This document shows positions 44,601-59,600 of a DNA stretch of 64,000 bases, in pieces. The notes below the pieces were generated by a model, which ran no database searches, had not been told where the DNA came from, and saw only the letters and a list, made by a program, of their open reading frames with translations. Numbering within the stretch: the first letter of the stretch is position 1; each line of letters opens with the position of its first letter. This stretch comes from Cristatella mucedo (taxonomy: Eukaryota; Bryozoa; Phylactolaemata; Cristatellidae), in contig WPIO01000005.1 of NCBI GenBank assembly GCA_009760855.2, forward strand, positions 8,902,501 to 8,966,500, given 5' to 3'. The translations under genes and the position numbers were made by a program.

Positions 44601-47600
44601 TATGTCGGCGCTAGGTTAAGAAACCCTCACATATATAAGGCTGCCTAGCACATACTAATAACAATAAGAATAATAATAGGACATTCATATAGCAGCCTAC
44701 TAGAACTGAGCGCCCAGAGACATTTTGAGTTCTCTGAGGGCGCTTTCTCAAGTGCATTATTATTATTATTATTATAATTCTCTCTCTCTGGGTACTTTTC
44801 GCATACTGGAAATGAAGCATGTAAAAATTGTTAGTAAATTCTTACCAAAAAATCAGCGTTTCCATCATGCACAACCTCATGTAGCTTCAAATTTGTCAAA
44901 ACGCGAAATAGAGCCATAGTCATTCGATCGAGTGGAAATCAGATACCGTTCAACTGTTGGGAAGAAAATATTGGGGTAAAGTTGTTCAATGCAAAGAGGG
45001 CCTCAACTCGTTTCAAATTTATGTGAGCGAGAATTTTTTTCACGTATTCTCTTAGTAATACTAGAGAACAAGTTTAAGCAGTGCGTTATGTGTTCGTACA
45101 GGCATGCACGCACGAACGCTCGCTACAGAAACGTTCCCTAGACGGCAATGGCCAAGCTAAGAAGAGGTTGTAGTATCCCATTCATCTTGCTGTTCACCAG
45201 CTCTACTAACTCGTACTAACTCACTCGCTCCCTCGCTCATTCCTTAATTCTCTATCGCTCTGTTTTGCTCTCCTTCTCTCTTTGCTCTCACTCTCTCGAG
45301 GTCTCTCTAGTTTTATCACTGGAATCTTCTATATGTATATGTATATAAATATATTTATTTATTTTTTATTTTATATACGTATAGGTGTATATATCGTGAC
45401 TTTTCTCCTATGGTTTTCGCCCTTGTTGCTCTTTTTGATTTGCGTCCTCAACTAACTGCTGGAATTTGTAGTATGCGACCAAAGTTCACAGTAACCTGTA
45501 ACCTGTAACCGAAGTAACCTGCTGTCGATTGGCTGATGTGACAAGTGCTCGATTACTTTTGATGTTCCCGGGTTTTTCTAAAAGACTGTAAGACGGCATG
45601 GACAGTGACAATCAGGCAAGCGATCACATCGGGGACTTGGACCTGCTGACTATAAGCTCACTCTATGGTAGCAGAGTTAACTTCGAGTCTTAAAAAAACC
45701 ACAGTGGTCTTCTTGCTCTTGGATGTGACAATGCCATCACATTGTCAGAGAGCTGCTGTGAATCAGCGTGTTGAGTAGTCTGTACCCAACCAAAAACCGC
45801 CACGAGCGGCTGAGGTCAGACGGCGTAGCTGCAATTCCACTAGACAGCCCCCGCGTGCCGGCGATTATTGTAAAGTGAATGGTTTTGAAAGCTCTTGATG
45901 CGAGCTCTTGAGTGTAATGCCAGCGAGCATGGTAACAGTTTATCAACACTTGCAACTTCATGAAAACACAAAAGTAAGTGAGTGTTGCCACGGAGATTTG
46001 GCTATGGCACTTTAACGTCCAAAGAGACTTTTGGTTTGCATTCTACAGTCAACAGCCTCATCGAGCGCCAATGAAAAGCCTCACAGACTCACAGCCGTTC
46101 AAGAGGAGAGCTGGCATGGTAAGCAGTGTAGAAGTAGCAGCGTAGGACTGCTAAATGGAGTTTGCCACAGTCGGCTCCATGAGCTAGATCTATTCGCACA
46201 CTATCATGGCAGGGTAGCACAGCAGAACAGGCTGATGCAGTTAAATTCGCAAGCAACTTAGCCAGGAAGGCGTGGTATGAAGATTGTTTGGAAACTCCAG
46301 ACCAGGCACATCGCAAACATGTTCCAACAGAGCAAAGCAGGGCTTCTTCGTGGGTTGGCATGAGTGATTTAAAGAGAGCGGCATTAAACGACACGCTGCA
46401 ACTTCTTCGTCCGCCTGCATGCTGCGTGCATCATACAGCTGCCGATTTCGGAGCCGTGCTCGCGAGTATGCGATCTACGATGAAGCTCATCTTGTCCTCT
46501 GGCGTCTCCAGACCCTCTTCATCTCTGTACTTTTTCGAATACAGCTGCAGATCGTAGCCGCTGGACTCCGCCGCCCACGCCCAGAACATACCTAAAGAGA
46601 AGTGGCGCCAACGAAATATTAGCTGGCCCCGGAGTGGCCTCCCTTGCAGGATAGATCAGAGGTCAGCGTCCTGGGCTGGTCTGAGAGGACAGCTTGCAAA
46701 ACTAGACTGTTTGCTGCTGGTCGAAACGTGCGCCGAACACCTAACATATCGCTTCGGTCAATCAACGTGATGGTCGGACAATTTCGAAGGCCTGAGTTCC
46801 AGTCGGTCCTGAGCCCAGCTAGAGCTGCTTCCCCACTTCTCGTAATTGCTCTGCTCTCCTAGCTCCAAGGGTGTTCAAGCCAAGCTCAGCGATGCTGATC
46901 TAAGCGGTCCATGGATGCTCAGATCACGGACGTGCTCTGAGCCTCCATGCATAGGCTATTCGGTGACCGCACGCCGTCGGGTATTCTCGGCAATATATGT
47001 GAGCATTAGCATTAACCTTCAGGCATGCCTTCCGTCCTACACGGACAGCAGGGCTCGTAGAGCACGAACGTGTGCTTGTCTGTTTGTGTGTGTGTTCGTG
47101 TGTGTGTTCGTGTGTGTATTCTCGTGTGCGCGTGAGTATCATCCGTCTGTAACTTCTCAGCACCACAAACGACTATGCAGTACAGTTTTACATGGTGAAC
47201 TGAAAGCCTAAGTAACATTCGGTACACCTTTGGTAGGCTACAGACTTCATCTCAAGCAACCACGAGAGGATCAGAAGCATAGCCGAGTCAGCGGGTCAGT
47301 CGAGGATGTGATTAGCATGGAATTAGCTCTTGTGCCTTTACGCTCAGCTCTGAATTCAGCTGAACTTCCTTCCCGTGTGCACACTTAAGAAGTCGGAAGC
47401 ACCACGGTCCTTTCAACACCCAAAGGTAAATAGCTGTTCTGGGGAATCTGATTGTTAGCGGCAGCCGCAGGCAGTCTCCATGTCTCCATGTTCCATCAGC
47501 CACTGTCCCACGATTCATGAGAGCTTATTCCTCTGCCGACAGTGACGTTGACGAGAGCTGGCAGTCCGATGTAATCGAGACCCGAAAAGGACAGCCAGTA

Positions 47601-50600
47601 GTGCATAGGACGAGTCTGAATAATGCGATCGAGACAAGTGCAGACGTAAAGACGACAAAGCGACGAGGCACAAGCTCGGTGCTTTGCAAACGCTCGATAT
47701 AGAAAGAATGAGCAAAGTCCGGAAAATAACTTCTCAGCTAAATCTGTCTGCGAACATCAAGGTGCCCGTTGAAACTATGAATCTCTAGCATATGTTTGCA
47801 CGCATATTCTCTCTTTGCTAATGTGTAGGTAGACACAGATGAACAGTAGCCATCGATAGGAAAGCCTGCTAATTGCTTTCTGTATCGTTTATATATCGAC
47901 GAAATTCTGGTGTCAAAAATGATCGCCGAGCTGGTTTGGTCTAGCAGTCAAAGTGCTCGCCCTGAGCAAGGTCTGGCTGAGGTCGTGGGCTCGAGCTCTG
48001 AGGCATATGTGAAGCACCTGAATAGAGATTAAGTTGTCTTGGGGCGCTATATAAATGAATTATAATATTATTATAGGATAAGAACAGATTAACCTCTGAG
48101 ACATGTTCTTGTTTGTATTTTAAAAACTGCGATATATTCTATTGATGTTACCGTAAAGAGCTAGCTAAATAGCTTAGCTTTATTAGATGAACATTTCTAG
48201 TCGCTAACAGTTTTTCCGGTTTTACATGTTTTGTTTGGCTCCTAGAGAGGCCACCACGAGAAATATTCTTCTTGCCGATGTGTATGCCGAGTACAATCTA
48301 GGCTTTCACTTATATGCGGATGACACTCAGTAGTGCCTTTGCTTGATCCCTTCCAGGCCTTCAGCATGTCAAACTCTCAACTTCCTTGGTACCTGTATTG
48401 ATGACATCCGCACGTGAATGGCCGCAAATTTTCTTAAATGGATTGATGGTTAAACAAACTTTGTAGTTATGGGCAAACAAACTGTGACTTAGAAATTGGA
48501 AAGGCTAAAGCTAAAACCTGGCTCTGCTAGCATACCTCCTGTTGAATCTGCACGAAATCTAGGTGTCGTGTTCCAAAGTGACCTTTCGTGAGACGACCAC
48601 ATCAACCCCGCAGTCAAATATGCCTACTTTCAGCTACATTAAGATGCTAAAATTCAAGCTTGCTTAGACAGAGATATCACGTCTAACTTGGCCCGTGCAT
48701 TAGTGATATCCCGTATGGACTTTTGTAAATCACTGCTTGCTATTCCACCGGCCTGTGCAATCAGACGCTGGCAGCTGGTGCAAAAGTCTTCAGCTAGGCT
48801 TGTCTGTCGTGAACCTTGCAGTTGCCACATCACACCACGTCTCACTGACCTGAACTGGCTCCAAGTCAAGCAATGGATCGACTTCAAGGTTTTTCACTCT
48901 CTTTTAGATCCCTTCATTCTTCGGCAACTGTACGAACTCAGGCGAGCCCCGTTCAAACCAATTCTGTATACTATTCCTTGCTTTTTGCAGTTAAATGAAA
49001 GCTCTTAATGCGTTTCTTAGACTAATCTTTACTAAGATTTAGCTCATCAGGCTTACAATTTGAACTATCTCAGCAACCGCCGGCCATTTTGCTGGTAAGT
49101 ACTACACGACCACAAACATGGCATCCGTACAAAGTACAGTACGAAGTCTATTCAGTGCCCGACTTTACAAGCAGAAAAAAAATCCTAGCTGATTAAACAG
49201 CCTCTTTTTGTATAGCGACAGAAGAGCCTTTGCGGCTATCACCACCGCTTGCAGTGGCGATAAAGAATCACCCACCGCAGGAATCGAACCCACGACCTCG
49301 GGACCGAGGTCGTGAAAGCCACCGCCTTACCTAGTGTGCCATCACAGCTCACCGAAATCCGTTCTATAAGCAAGGCGGAAGCAGGGGGTCCCAAAATCAC
49401 TTCGAAATTACGCCATGGCTGCAGCAGTCTCTTTATTTCAGTGAATGAAGCCAAACTTAGGTCTCGCTTCAGGACACCAAGCGCTGCTATTGTTACTTAT
49501 CCGTTGCAGGGTTCTCTTCAAACAATTTAATTTCATACAAACATCGTATGCGGCAACCAATACATGTAAAACATGTTCAAAGCTTATCTGATTGCTTTTG
49601 ACGGCAGTGCTTAAGAAATCATGTGCCTACCAGCATCTATACGCCCACCGCTTGGAGCTGAGTCGCCCTCCCCTACGCCGGCGGCAGCTTTAGATTCGCC
49701 TGTTGTAAGTAACCTGCTTATTATTATGATCGTGCATACCTATTATTGTTACGTTGTCGTCGTTCAAACACAGTCCAAGATGTGATTGCTGCTGCTAAGA
49801 TCCGCGAATTATGCATTAAATATGGGTAGCCTTTAGGACAACGTTGGGTCAGCGAGGTAAATACCATGTCGTTTGGCATTACTAGAATTGTCTCGAAGCA
49901 CTTAAAGCGTTCTCCTTCAAGCGTTCTGAATAGAGCATTGTGAATCTCTCTAGGTTAGTGGTCATTAGGCATGCAATAACTCCAGTGGCCCCACTTAACG
50001 ATTGACTTTAAAATCCTTGCTCACTGTGTAATAAACTCCTTTTCATAAGCTACCTTGTATCTAAAAAGGCCTCAAGCTTATCGCCTTGACCGAGACCTGG
50101 CTAAACCAGATTACCGCATTACCATACACCCAGCAATCCGAAAATGCCTCTCATTCTTTCAAGCCCATTGATAAATAAAACTGGCAGTGGAGTCGTCGTC
50201 ATCACAAACTCAGCTTCCAATTTCAAGCCTAATGAATTCATCTCAATACAATCTTTCGAATCTAATTTGTCAGTTCGTCTGAAAAAATCTGTCCATGGTG
50301 GCAGTAGTCTGTCGCCCTTCCTAGTTAATGATTCCTCTCTTAGCTCTAATTTCTTTTATCTCATTTCGAATATGTTTTTCAGAAATCGATCTTCCTTCAT
50401 CATGTGTGACTTCAAAACTCATTTTGATAACTCATCTGACGCTTTCAGCAGTGAATTTCATGCACTGACTCACTCATTGTCTCTTGTGGCTCATGTTCTA
50501 GGCCCTATCACTAGTCAAATCACGGGCACACACTCGACCAAGTCTTTTCGTACAGCTGCACATTGTCATCACCAATTACTACCAAATTCTGCTTATCCGA

Positions 50601-53600
50601 CCCCATGCGGATCACATTCAGTCTAAAATGTGTGCTCTCATCTTCTTCATCATCTAAAATCACTTAAGAGTCGCGAAACCTCAAGACCCTTGAGATCAAT
50701 GCTGTCCTTGCAAAGATATCTGCCTCGCCTCTTCTGCTCAATCTCTCTTACGACCTGTCATCATTGCTAGATTGCTACATTACAGCACTAGCTGACTTGC
50801 TCAATGAGCTTGCTCCTCTGACTCGGAGCACTGTGGGCCCTCGTTCAGACGGCCTATGGTTTACCACAGGCATTAAAATAACTAGATCTACTAACCGCAG
50901 GCTTGAAACAGCATACAAAAGATCAGGACTGACTTTAGATAGAATGTCCGTCTACAGGCATACGAGGACAAATTTAGATCGTACCAATCAATCCTAGACA
51001 AGGTCAAGCCAAGCTTTCATATAAAACTTTGTAGAATCACAGATACACAATCCGAAAATGCTAGCATCTACAATCAACGATTTCCTTAACCGCTCCCAGG
51101 TTAGCTTCTTACCTAGTGATTCTCGAGGTGACCTAGCTGATCGCAGTCTAGCTTATTTGCAAGAAGATTAACATGATCAGAGAGTCCGTCTCTAGGGTGG
51201 CAGAATTCTGCCTGGAGTCTTGTCCCAAAATTCTATGCACAACTTTATTGTCCGCATTCAATGAGGCCTCTAGTGACCTCTTTCTGAAGTGGATATACCT
51301 AGAAAGAGATTGAGTTCTCAGAGGGCGTAATATGAAATGCAGAAATGCATTATTAATAATGATTATATAGTTATGACATCAAAACTAAATAACACAACTA
51401 GTCCTCTAGACCATATTATCTCTGCCTTGCCTCTAGGATCCATAAATCTGCTGCTGTCGCCATGCCTAACTAAAATCACAAATATATCATTAGCCTGAGG
51501 TCATATCCCAAAACCTTGTGTCAAAAAGGCTATAGTCAGGCCACTACTCTAAAAAGAACCACTAGACCAAGAGAACTTGAGCAACTTCCACCTAGTATCT
51601 CTTCTGTTTTATCAGAGACAAGGGAATGAGCACTGGTACTCCCCAGGGCTATGCCCTCCGAAAACCATTGGGAAGCATTAAGCAGGAATCGTGGAAGATG
51701 ATCAACAGCGAACTCATTTTCATTATTACATCTTTTTAATAGTGCAACTACTAACGAAGCCATTGGACATGGACTAGCTGACAGAGTTACTCGCGAAAAC
51801 AGCACCGAACGCTAATGCTGTGATACAATTACTATCTTTAAGTTGACATGCGATTGCTGACGGACTGATGTAAAACATTTCGTAAAGATATAATAGCTTT
51901 CCCTCGTGCATGATTTAAAATTCATTAATTTATTTGATGAAAGCAGAGCTGTCTTTCTTATTGGTTCAGCTTATTGCCATCAAGCTCTCTTTATCTACTC
52001 ACCCGGCAAAGTGAATAATACTGCTTGCCCCAAGAGTATGAAGGAAACCCACTGATAATACGGAATTGTACGTGCCTCGTCGGGAACTCCTGGTTGGTCT
52101 GCGTTGAAGAAGACCGTATAGGTATTTTGCACCTACAATTATAGAAAATCTGCGAGCGAGAGAGTGCTAACTGCAGTAATTCGAGACTGAGGCAAAGCGG
52201 TGCATCGAAAGATCTACCCAGCATACGCTTTCCGTGTACTCGATCCACTGGTCGGTGAACTCAGCCGGCGCATGGCAAGCGATTGGCTCCTTCGTAAGTG
52301 TGTCCAATGTGATAAAGGCAGCTATGACAACGAAAATAGCTGCAACGAGAAATGATCTAGCGGTCTTCAATGGTTAGTGCTGCAAGGCGAGCCTTTATAA
52401 ACGAGCTAGCGGTCGATGCAGGCGTAGCCAGTAGACCGGCGGTCGAGCTGAATATCCTCTACCGAGGAGTGCAGTTGACCAATAAACCCAACTGCGGTCT
52501 TCTACTTGCAGAATTGTTAGGCTATCGATACAAGACTTCCGACGAGCCCCGATGTGCTTGGGCGAAATCGAAGTAGTGCGATTCGTCCCACGCCTTCCCG
52601 CGGTCGTCGAAGCAGCCGAGCGGTGACTCTGCTGCTCGGCTGCTGAGTGGCGTGACCAAATACACGTTCGCTAGTGGTGGCCTCTAGCTCCGCAGGGATG
52701 CGGGGGATCAACCGGTGCAGCAATTGACCCACAACAAGATCATTAAGCAGATGTATTTAAGTACAAGACTATTCGACCACAAAAGCTAGGCTTAACTGGC
52801 TGTATCACGGCAACGCAGCATTCATGTCTATCTACTTGTCAGGGGTCCAAAAGATTATACTATCCAAAAATGAGAAGGAAATTCTTTTAAGTTGTGATAA
52901 CTAGAGCTTGAACCCTGTAAATTTGAGCTGCAAGCCAGGATTCCGTTGCCATTAATTTTTTCGGAACAACAAAGCACCTACTTTTTATTTTCAAGATCAA
53001 CTCTGAGGTGGGAAGAACCGACGAAAGTCTTCGAGATCCCTGTCAAAAGTGACTCTGCGAGAAGGTGGACTGCAAGTGTGGAGGCTGGAAAAGCTATCAA
53101 TGATGGAATAAACAGCGCTTAGGTCTTTGGAGTCTTTTTTGGAGCACCTGACTAAAATACAAGTGGAACGCTAAAAACCGAATGCCGGCCTTACTTCCGA
53201 CATTCAATCCTAAATGCAAAAATTGTTTTTTGAATCTAAATGACGATAAAACCAAAGTGCTGCTTCTAGGACACTCTAAGCGTGTGGCTGATCAAAAAGC
53301 TTTGTTTTTATAATTAGTGATGCTGTTGTGCGACGATCACCACGTGCTCGAAATTTAGGTGTCGTTTTCGACAGCTGCCTCAATTTAAAATGCTTCATGC
53401 AGAAGACCGCTTCTAAAGCTAGCCGTCACGCCCGATCCCTATCTAATACAAGGAGCTATCTTCCACAGTGGCTTGCAAAATATTTAAATAGCTACTTAGT
53501 TCTGTATCGGCTTGATTATTATAATTCCATTTCGGCTGGGCTGCCAAATAAAGCAGCTCTTCCATTCCTCCGCTTAAAAAACCGTTGGTGACAGAAGCCT

Positions 53601-56600
53601 TCGCTCTGCAGGTCCTAGACTGTGGAACTCGCTTCCTCAATTCTTATGTAACGACACCTACTCTCCTGCTGCCGACATTGGCTCACCCTTTTCAGGGGTC
53701 CTGATCTGCGACTTCTATGCTACTCACTAGGAAACTGCTGCTGACTATTATAGTGGCTGTAAGGTTAACCTTCAAGTACCAGAGGTTTGGGCACGTGTCT
53801 CCTTTGCTAAAAGAGCTAGGATGGATGCCGGTTGAGCAACGGATACAGAGCAAAGTTCTTAAGCTGACCGACAAGGTCCGCCACAACATAGCTCCTTCGT
53901 AACTAGCTGAACTGCTGCACCACTTACAGCCTCTTTATAACCTCAGCTTCTGTGTAGACAATGAATTAGCTGTTTCATTCCTCCACTTAAAGACCATTGG
54001 TGACAGAGGCTTTAACTCTGTAGGTCCTAGGCTTATGAACTCGCCTCCACAATTCTTCCGAAACGACAAATACTCTACTGCTGCCAACTATGGATCATTG
54101 TTTTCAGCGGTCCTGAGGTGCTACTTATATGCTACTCACTACCACAACCATTCTCCTGACTCTGCTATGCTTTTCACTTACTTTTTGTTGCTTGAGACGG
54201 TGTCTGTTGGCTACAGAATGCGTACAGAAAGCCGCTTTGGCTGTGAGTTTTCTATGTAAAACTCTCCTGCGAAACACCCACATAGTCCTTATGACTTTTT
54301 GGATTTACAGACGGAAAAACATTACATCACTTGTAACAAGAAGTGAGGCTGGAAGTCTCCTACATAGTATTTAGAACTTTAACTCGTTGGGTCTATCACC
54401 ACTTTGGTACAGCATCTTAAGGAAGATTGAAGGCATTAGGAAAAGAGTGCAGGATGCAAAGATAAACTACTAAGACATTTCCTATGACCTCCACTCTCTT
54501 GAGATTGAGTTGTCAAGACTCCGAGAAGACCTTGGTTACGAATAACCACTAGATGCAAAAATAAGACGTGAATTGTGGAAAGTTGCTATTTAACAAAGAA
54601 TCCTCCGAAGGACACAGATGCCTGGAGAACTCCTCGTAATGTTAGTCTCACAGCAGAGGAGGACATTTAAAAAATCATGATGGTCAGCATAGACAATCTT
54701 TGATAAGATATTAAAACTTGGTTTTACTGACTCACATATCTTTATGCCAAATTTGGTTTCTTTTTAGAAGTTAAGGCTTTTGAAGACACTTGACTGGAGC
54801 AAACTCCAATAGCAATGTCTAGATCTCGAAGGCTTCTATTGCTCAGAAGTTGATGGCACAGAGCTGCACAATTAAATATGTGATTGTAAAATGCTTCTGA
54901 CCACGTCACAACTTGGCACCAAGGCCACAATGGGAACTCACGTAGAGGCTTTGACCGCACAAACCACTGGAACTTACTGGAAAGCACTGGAACACACTTT
55001 GATAACTTATCTGATGCTTTCAGGACCAATGTTCGTGCATTGACTGACTCATCGTCTCCTGTGGCTCATGTGCATGGCCCTACTCACATCACGAGTCACA
55101 CATTCGATCAGATTTTCTCACAATACTGCACTTTGTCATTGCCAATTATTACAAAATCCTGCTTATCTGACCACATAAAGATCTCATTCAATCTACAGTG
55201 TGTGCCCACCTCCTCCTCTACAATAACCTGTGAATCAAGAAACCTCAAGACACTTGACATCGATGCTGTCCGTGCGAGAAAATCTGCTTCGCCTGTGCTG
55301 CTCAGTTCTCCCTCCAATCTGTCATCATTGTTAATAGCTACTACACGAAACCAGCAGACACCCTCGACGAGTTTGCACCTCTGACAAAGCACACTGTGCA
55401 CCCTCGTCCAGGCGGCCTATGGTTTACCTCAGACATTAAACTAGCCAGGTCTACTAAGCAAAAGCTTGAAAAAGCATCCAAAAGATCAGGGCTGACTGTC
55501 CATCCACAGGCACATGAAGACTACTGTAGGTTGTACCAATCGATCCTAGCAAAGGCCAAGGATAGCTTCTATAGAAAAATTGTTGAATCAAAGATGCAAA
55601 ATCCAAAAATGTTGATGTCGACGGTCAACCATCTCATCGACTACTCCCAGATTAGCTCCTTAGCAGATGATCCTTGTGATGATCCAGCCGATCACTTCTC
55701 TCGATCCTTTGTGCAGAAGATAGACAAGATAAGAGAATTCGTCTCTGCGATGACAACATCCAAACTATAATGCTGTTCCCCGATTCCTGGCTGCACCTTA
55801 ATGTCTACATTTACGCAGGTCACTAGTGATCTAGTCATAAAGTTTGTATCCCAATCAAAGAACACAACTAGTCCTCTGGACCCTATTCCCACTGTCCTGC
55901 TCTTACGTTGCATAGATCTGCTGCTGCCATGCATAACTAACATCATTGTTATGTCATTAGCCTCAGGTCATGTCCCAGTACCTTTCAAAAATCTGTATGG
56001 GGCCACTTCTCAAGAAAGAGACACTAGACCAAGAGAAATTGAGCAACTACCACCCAATCTCTCTTCTACCATTCCTATCGAAGACACTGGAATGGGTCGT
56101 GGCGGACCAGCTGAACTCATATATCAAAACTGCACACCTTGCTAGTAAGTTCCAGTCTGGCTTTAGAGCTAACCACTCCACAGAGTCGGCATTGCTTAGG
56201 ACATACAACGACCTACTTAGGAATGCAGACATGGGTTGAGCGTCTCTGCTTGTATTGCTTCATTTTTCGGCAGCTTTTGATACTGTCGATCACAAAGTTC
56301 TTCTAGAGCACCACTCATCTTGCCTGGGGATCACTGGCACTGCTCTGGAATGGTTCAGGTTCTATCTCAGTGTGAGACTCCAAAGAATTGGCGTGAATGA
56401 ACAAAGATCATCTGAGGTACCTCTAGAATATGTGGTACCTCAAGGCTACGTGGTAGATCCGGTTCTTTTCACGATTCATACTCTCCCTCTTGCAGATGTG
56501 ATTGCCAAGCACAATCTAGGCTTTCACTTCTATGCGAATGACACTCAGTTTAACCTTTGCTTTGATCCCTTCCAGCCTTCTAGCACCTCAAATTCTTTCA

Positions 56601-59600
56601 CCTCACTTGCTGCATGTATTGATGACATCCGCACATGGATGGCACCAAATGTTCCAAAACTAAACGATGATAAAACTAACATGCTAGTAACGGGCAAATC
56701 CAGTGTGATTCAGAAATTGGAAAGGCTGATGCTCAAAATTTGGAGTGCCAGCATATTTCCAGTTGAATCAGCTTAAAATATAAGTGTCATGTATTTTCCA
56801 AAGCGACCTCTCGTTAGACGACCATATCAGCTCCCCAGTCAAATCTGCCTATTTTCAGCTTCATAACGTTGCTAAAATTCGGTCTTGTTTAGACAAGGGT
56901 ACCACGTCCAAGTTGGTCCATGCATTCGTGACATCCTGTCTCGACTTTTACATCTCACTGCTTACTGGCCTACAGGCATGTGCGACCAGGCGATTGCAGC
57001 TGGTGCAAAACTCAGCAGCTAGGCTCGACTGTCGTGAGCGTCGCAGTGGCCACATCACACCACATCTCGCCGATCTGCACTGGCTACCAGTCAAGCAATG
57101 CATTAACTTCAAGGTTTTGTCGCTCACGTTTAGGTCACTTTATTCTTCGGCTCAAGCCTATCTCTCAGATCTACTCTCCATTAGGCCAAGCATCGTACCA
57201 CCCGCTTTTCGGAATCCAAAAGTCTACAAATACCTCGTACAAACCTCAAATCCTTTGGAGACGTGCATTTAGTTCGTATGATCCCAAAGCCTGAAACCCC
57301 CTCCTGACTTGCATCAGAACATCCCTGACTTGACCACATTTAAAAAGAACTTAAAAAAAACACGTATTTAACATAGCATTTAGTGGTCCCCTGTGATTCG
57401 TCCTTCACGTGCTTATGCGTGCTGACACTGTGCATTCTGCCACTAACTACATTTGCATGCTGGCCATGTGCATGTCATCCCTACCATGCTAAACATGTTG
57501 TTTGTTTATTAACCATGACATTACTCACCATCCAATTGCATTTTCCTTTGCAGGAAATCTAACGCGCCCACAGAAAGATTGAGTTCTCCGAGGGCGCTTT
57601 ATCAAGTGCAATTTTATTATTATTTCAATGTCAGTTTCGGGGAATACGCGTTTCCTAATTAGTTATTATCAGCATAGCTGTATTAATTGCAAGTTGAGAT
57701 TTTTTCTTTTGCGTGCTAAACATAAACCTTTCCTTAACGAGAGCATAAATTGGGTAAGATCGATTATACAATTTGACCTTCTTAGGCATAGTGAAAAAAC
57801 ACTGCCGAATATTTGCTTTCAAATTGTAATTAATAGACCGGTAAGCCTCATTCAAGGCCTGACAAATTCACCCAAGTAAATCCTGTGCTAGCTACTTTGT
57901 AACTGTACTACTGTTAATGAAATTTTTTCGAAATGATATACCTGCTAGTGATTGTTTTTGACATAGCTTCAATGGTGGAGCTATTTTGCAGCAATTTTTC
58001 GACAAGGAAAAGGGCACCATTTGTAGCTTTGTCACCGGGTGCCAGATGGTCTCACTACACCTCTGACAGTGTCAGCACGCATAAGAACAACAAGAACGCC
58101 TCACAGGGAAATTGTGTAATCGGCATATTAGTTTTTAACTTCTTTTTAATTGTTTGTAATTCAGGTGATATCGTGACGCCAGTTGGAAGTGAATTCAAAG
58201 CTTTACGAGCACATGAACTAAAGCCATGTTCTCCAAGGGTTTGAGGTTCGTAGGAGGTATAAATACACGATTATATTCCGAAAATTGGGCGGTACGATAC
58301 TTAGTCTGTGGAAAAGATCAATTTCTCTAACACATAATCGAAATAAGATGAGATAAATCAGAGATAAAGGAGGACTCGGTCCTAGAAGATGGCGACCGAC
58401 TGCTGCCCCCATTGGCAGCGTATTATTGAATATACTCAGGGAAATAGAATCGAAAGAGCGCATTGAGAGTAATGCATTAGGCTTCAAATTGAAGTATGAG
58501 TTTATGATGACGGCGACTTCGCTGCAGGTTTTGATCAATCCAGGTACTTATAAGAAGGAGAGGCATGTTTGATTTCTGTGTGTATGGTCGTTCTGTTAAC
58601 CAATTTCAGCTGGATCTAAGTCAAGACGACCAGGTCTAATTCATTTGCAGTAATTGTATTACTCTTTAAGGGGTTTATTGCACGTTGAGCGAAGATTCCA
58701 GACACAAGTTTTAAGATTAGCCGCCGGGGTTATGACAGGCCAGATGTGTGCTAAGTTAGACACCCTGCACTCATGAAATCGGCCAGAGTGAATTGAGGTG
58801 AATAATAAAAATAGTAATACACTTGCTAAAGCGCCCTCAGAGAACTCAATCTCTTTCTAAAGGCTTTACGTTTGCTGCAACGTAAACCATATCGAATGGT
58901 GAGTAGTATCATGCTTGATATACAACATGAATAACATGGTTTGGGGTGGCATGCACCATGTCACTATGCGAGTTTGGTTGGTGGCAGCATGCACAATGTC
59001 AGCAGGCATAAGCACATCAAGGACGAATCGTAGTGACCCACTAAATGCTGTAATAAAGAGGTGTGTTTTTAAGTTCTTTTTAAATGTGGTAAGTCGGGGG
59101 ATGTTCTGACGCAAGTCGGGAGTGAGTTCCAGGCTTTGGGGGCATGCAACCTAAATGCACGGTCTCCAAAGGATCTGAGGTGTGTACGAGGTATTGGTAA
59201 ACTTTTGGATTCCGAGAAGCAGGTGGTACGATGCTTGGCCTGGTGGGGGAGTAGATCTGAGAGATAGGCTGGAGCAAATGAATAAAGGGACCTAAAAGTG
59301 AGCGACAAAACCTTGAAGTCGATGCGTTGCTTGAATGGTAGCCAGTGCAGGTCGGCGAGAAGTAATGGAATGTGGCAACCGCAATGCTCACGGCAGACAA
59401 GCCTAGCTTAGGAGTTTTGCACCAGCTGTAAACACCTGGTTGCACACATCGGTAGGCAAACGAGCAGAGGATTACAGAAGTCAAGACAGGATGTCAAAAA
59501 TGCATGGACTAACTTATATGTGGTATCCTTATCTAAAAAAGCCCAAATTTGAGCAATTTGACGTAGCTGAAAGTAGGCAGACTTGATTGCGGAGCTGATG

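Noticed and set aside
55040-57272. Host gene with reverse transcriptase domain
   Set aside because: It is a frameshifted L2-like LINE copy with a family 3' tail and many relatives in the window.
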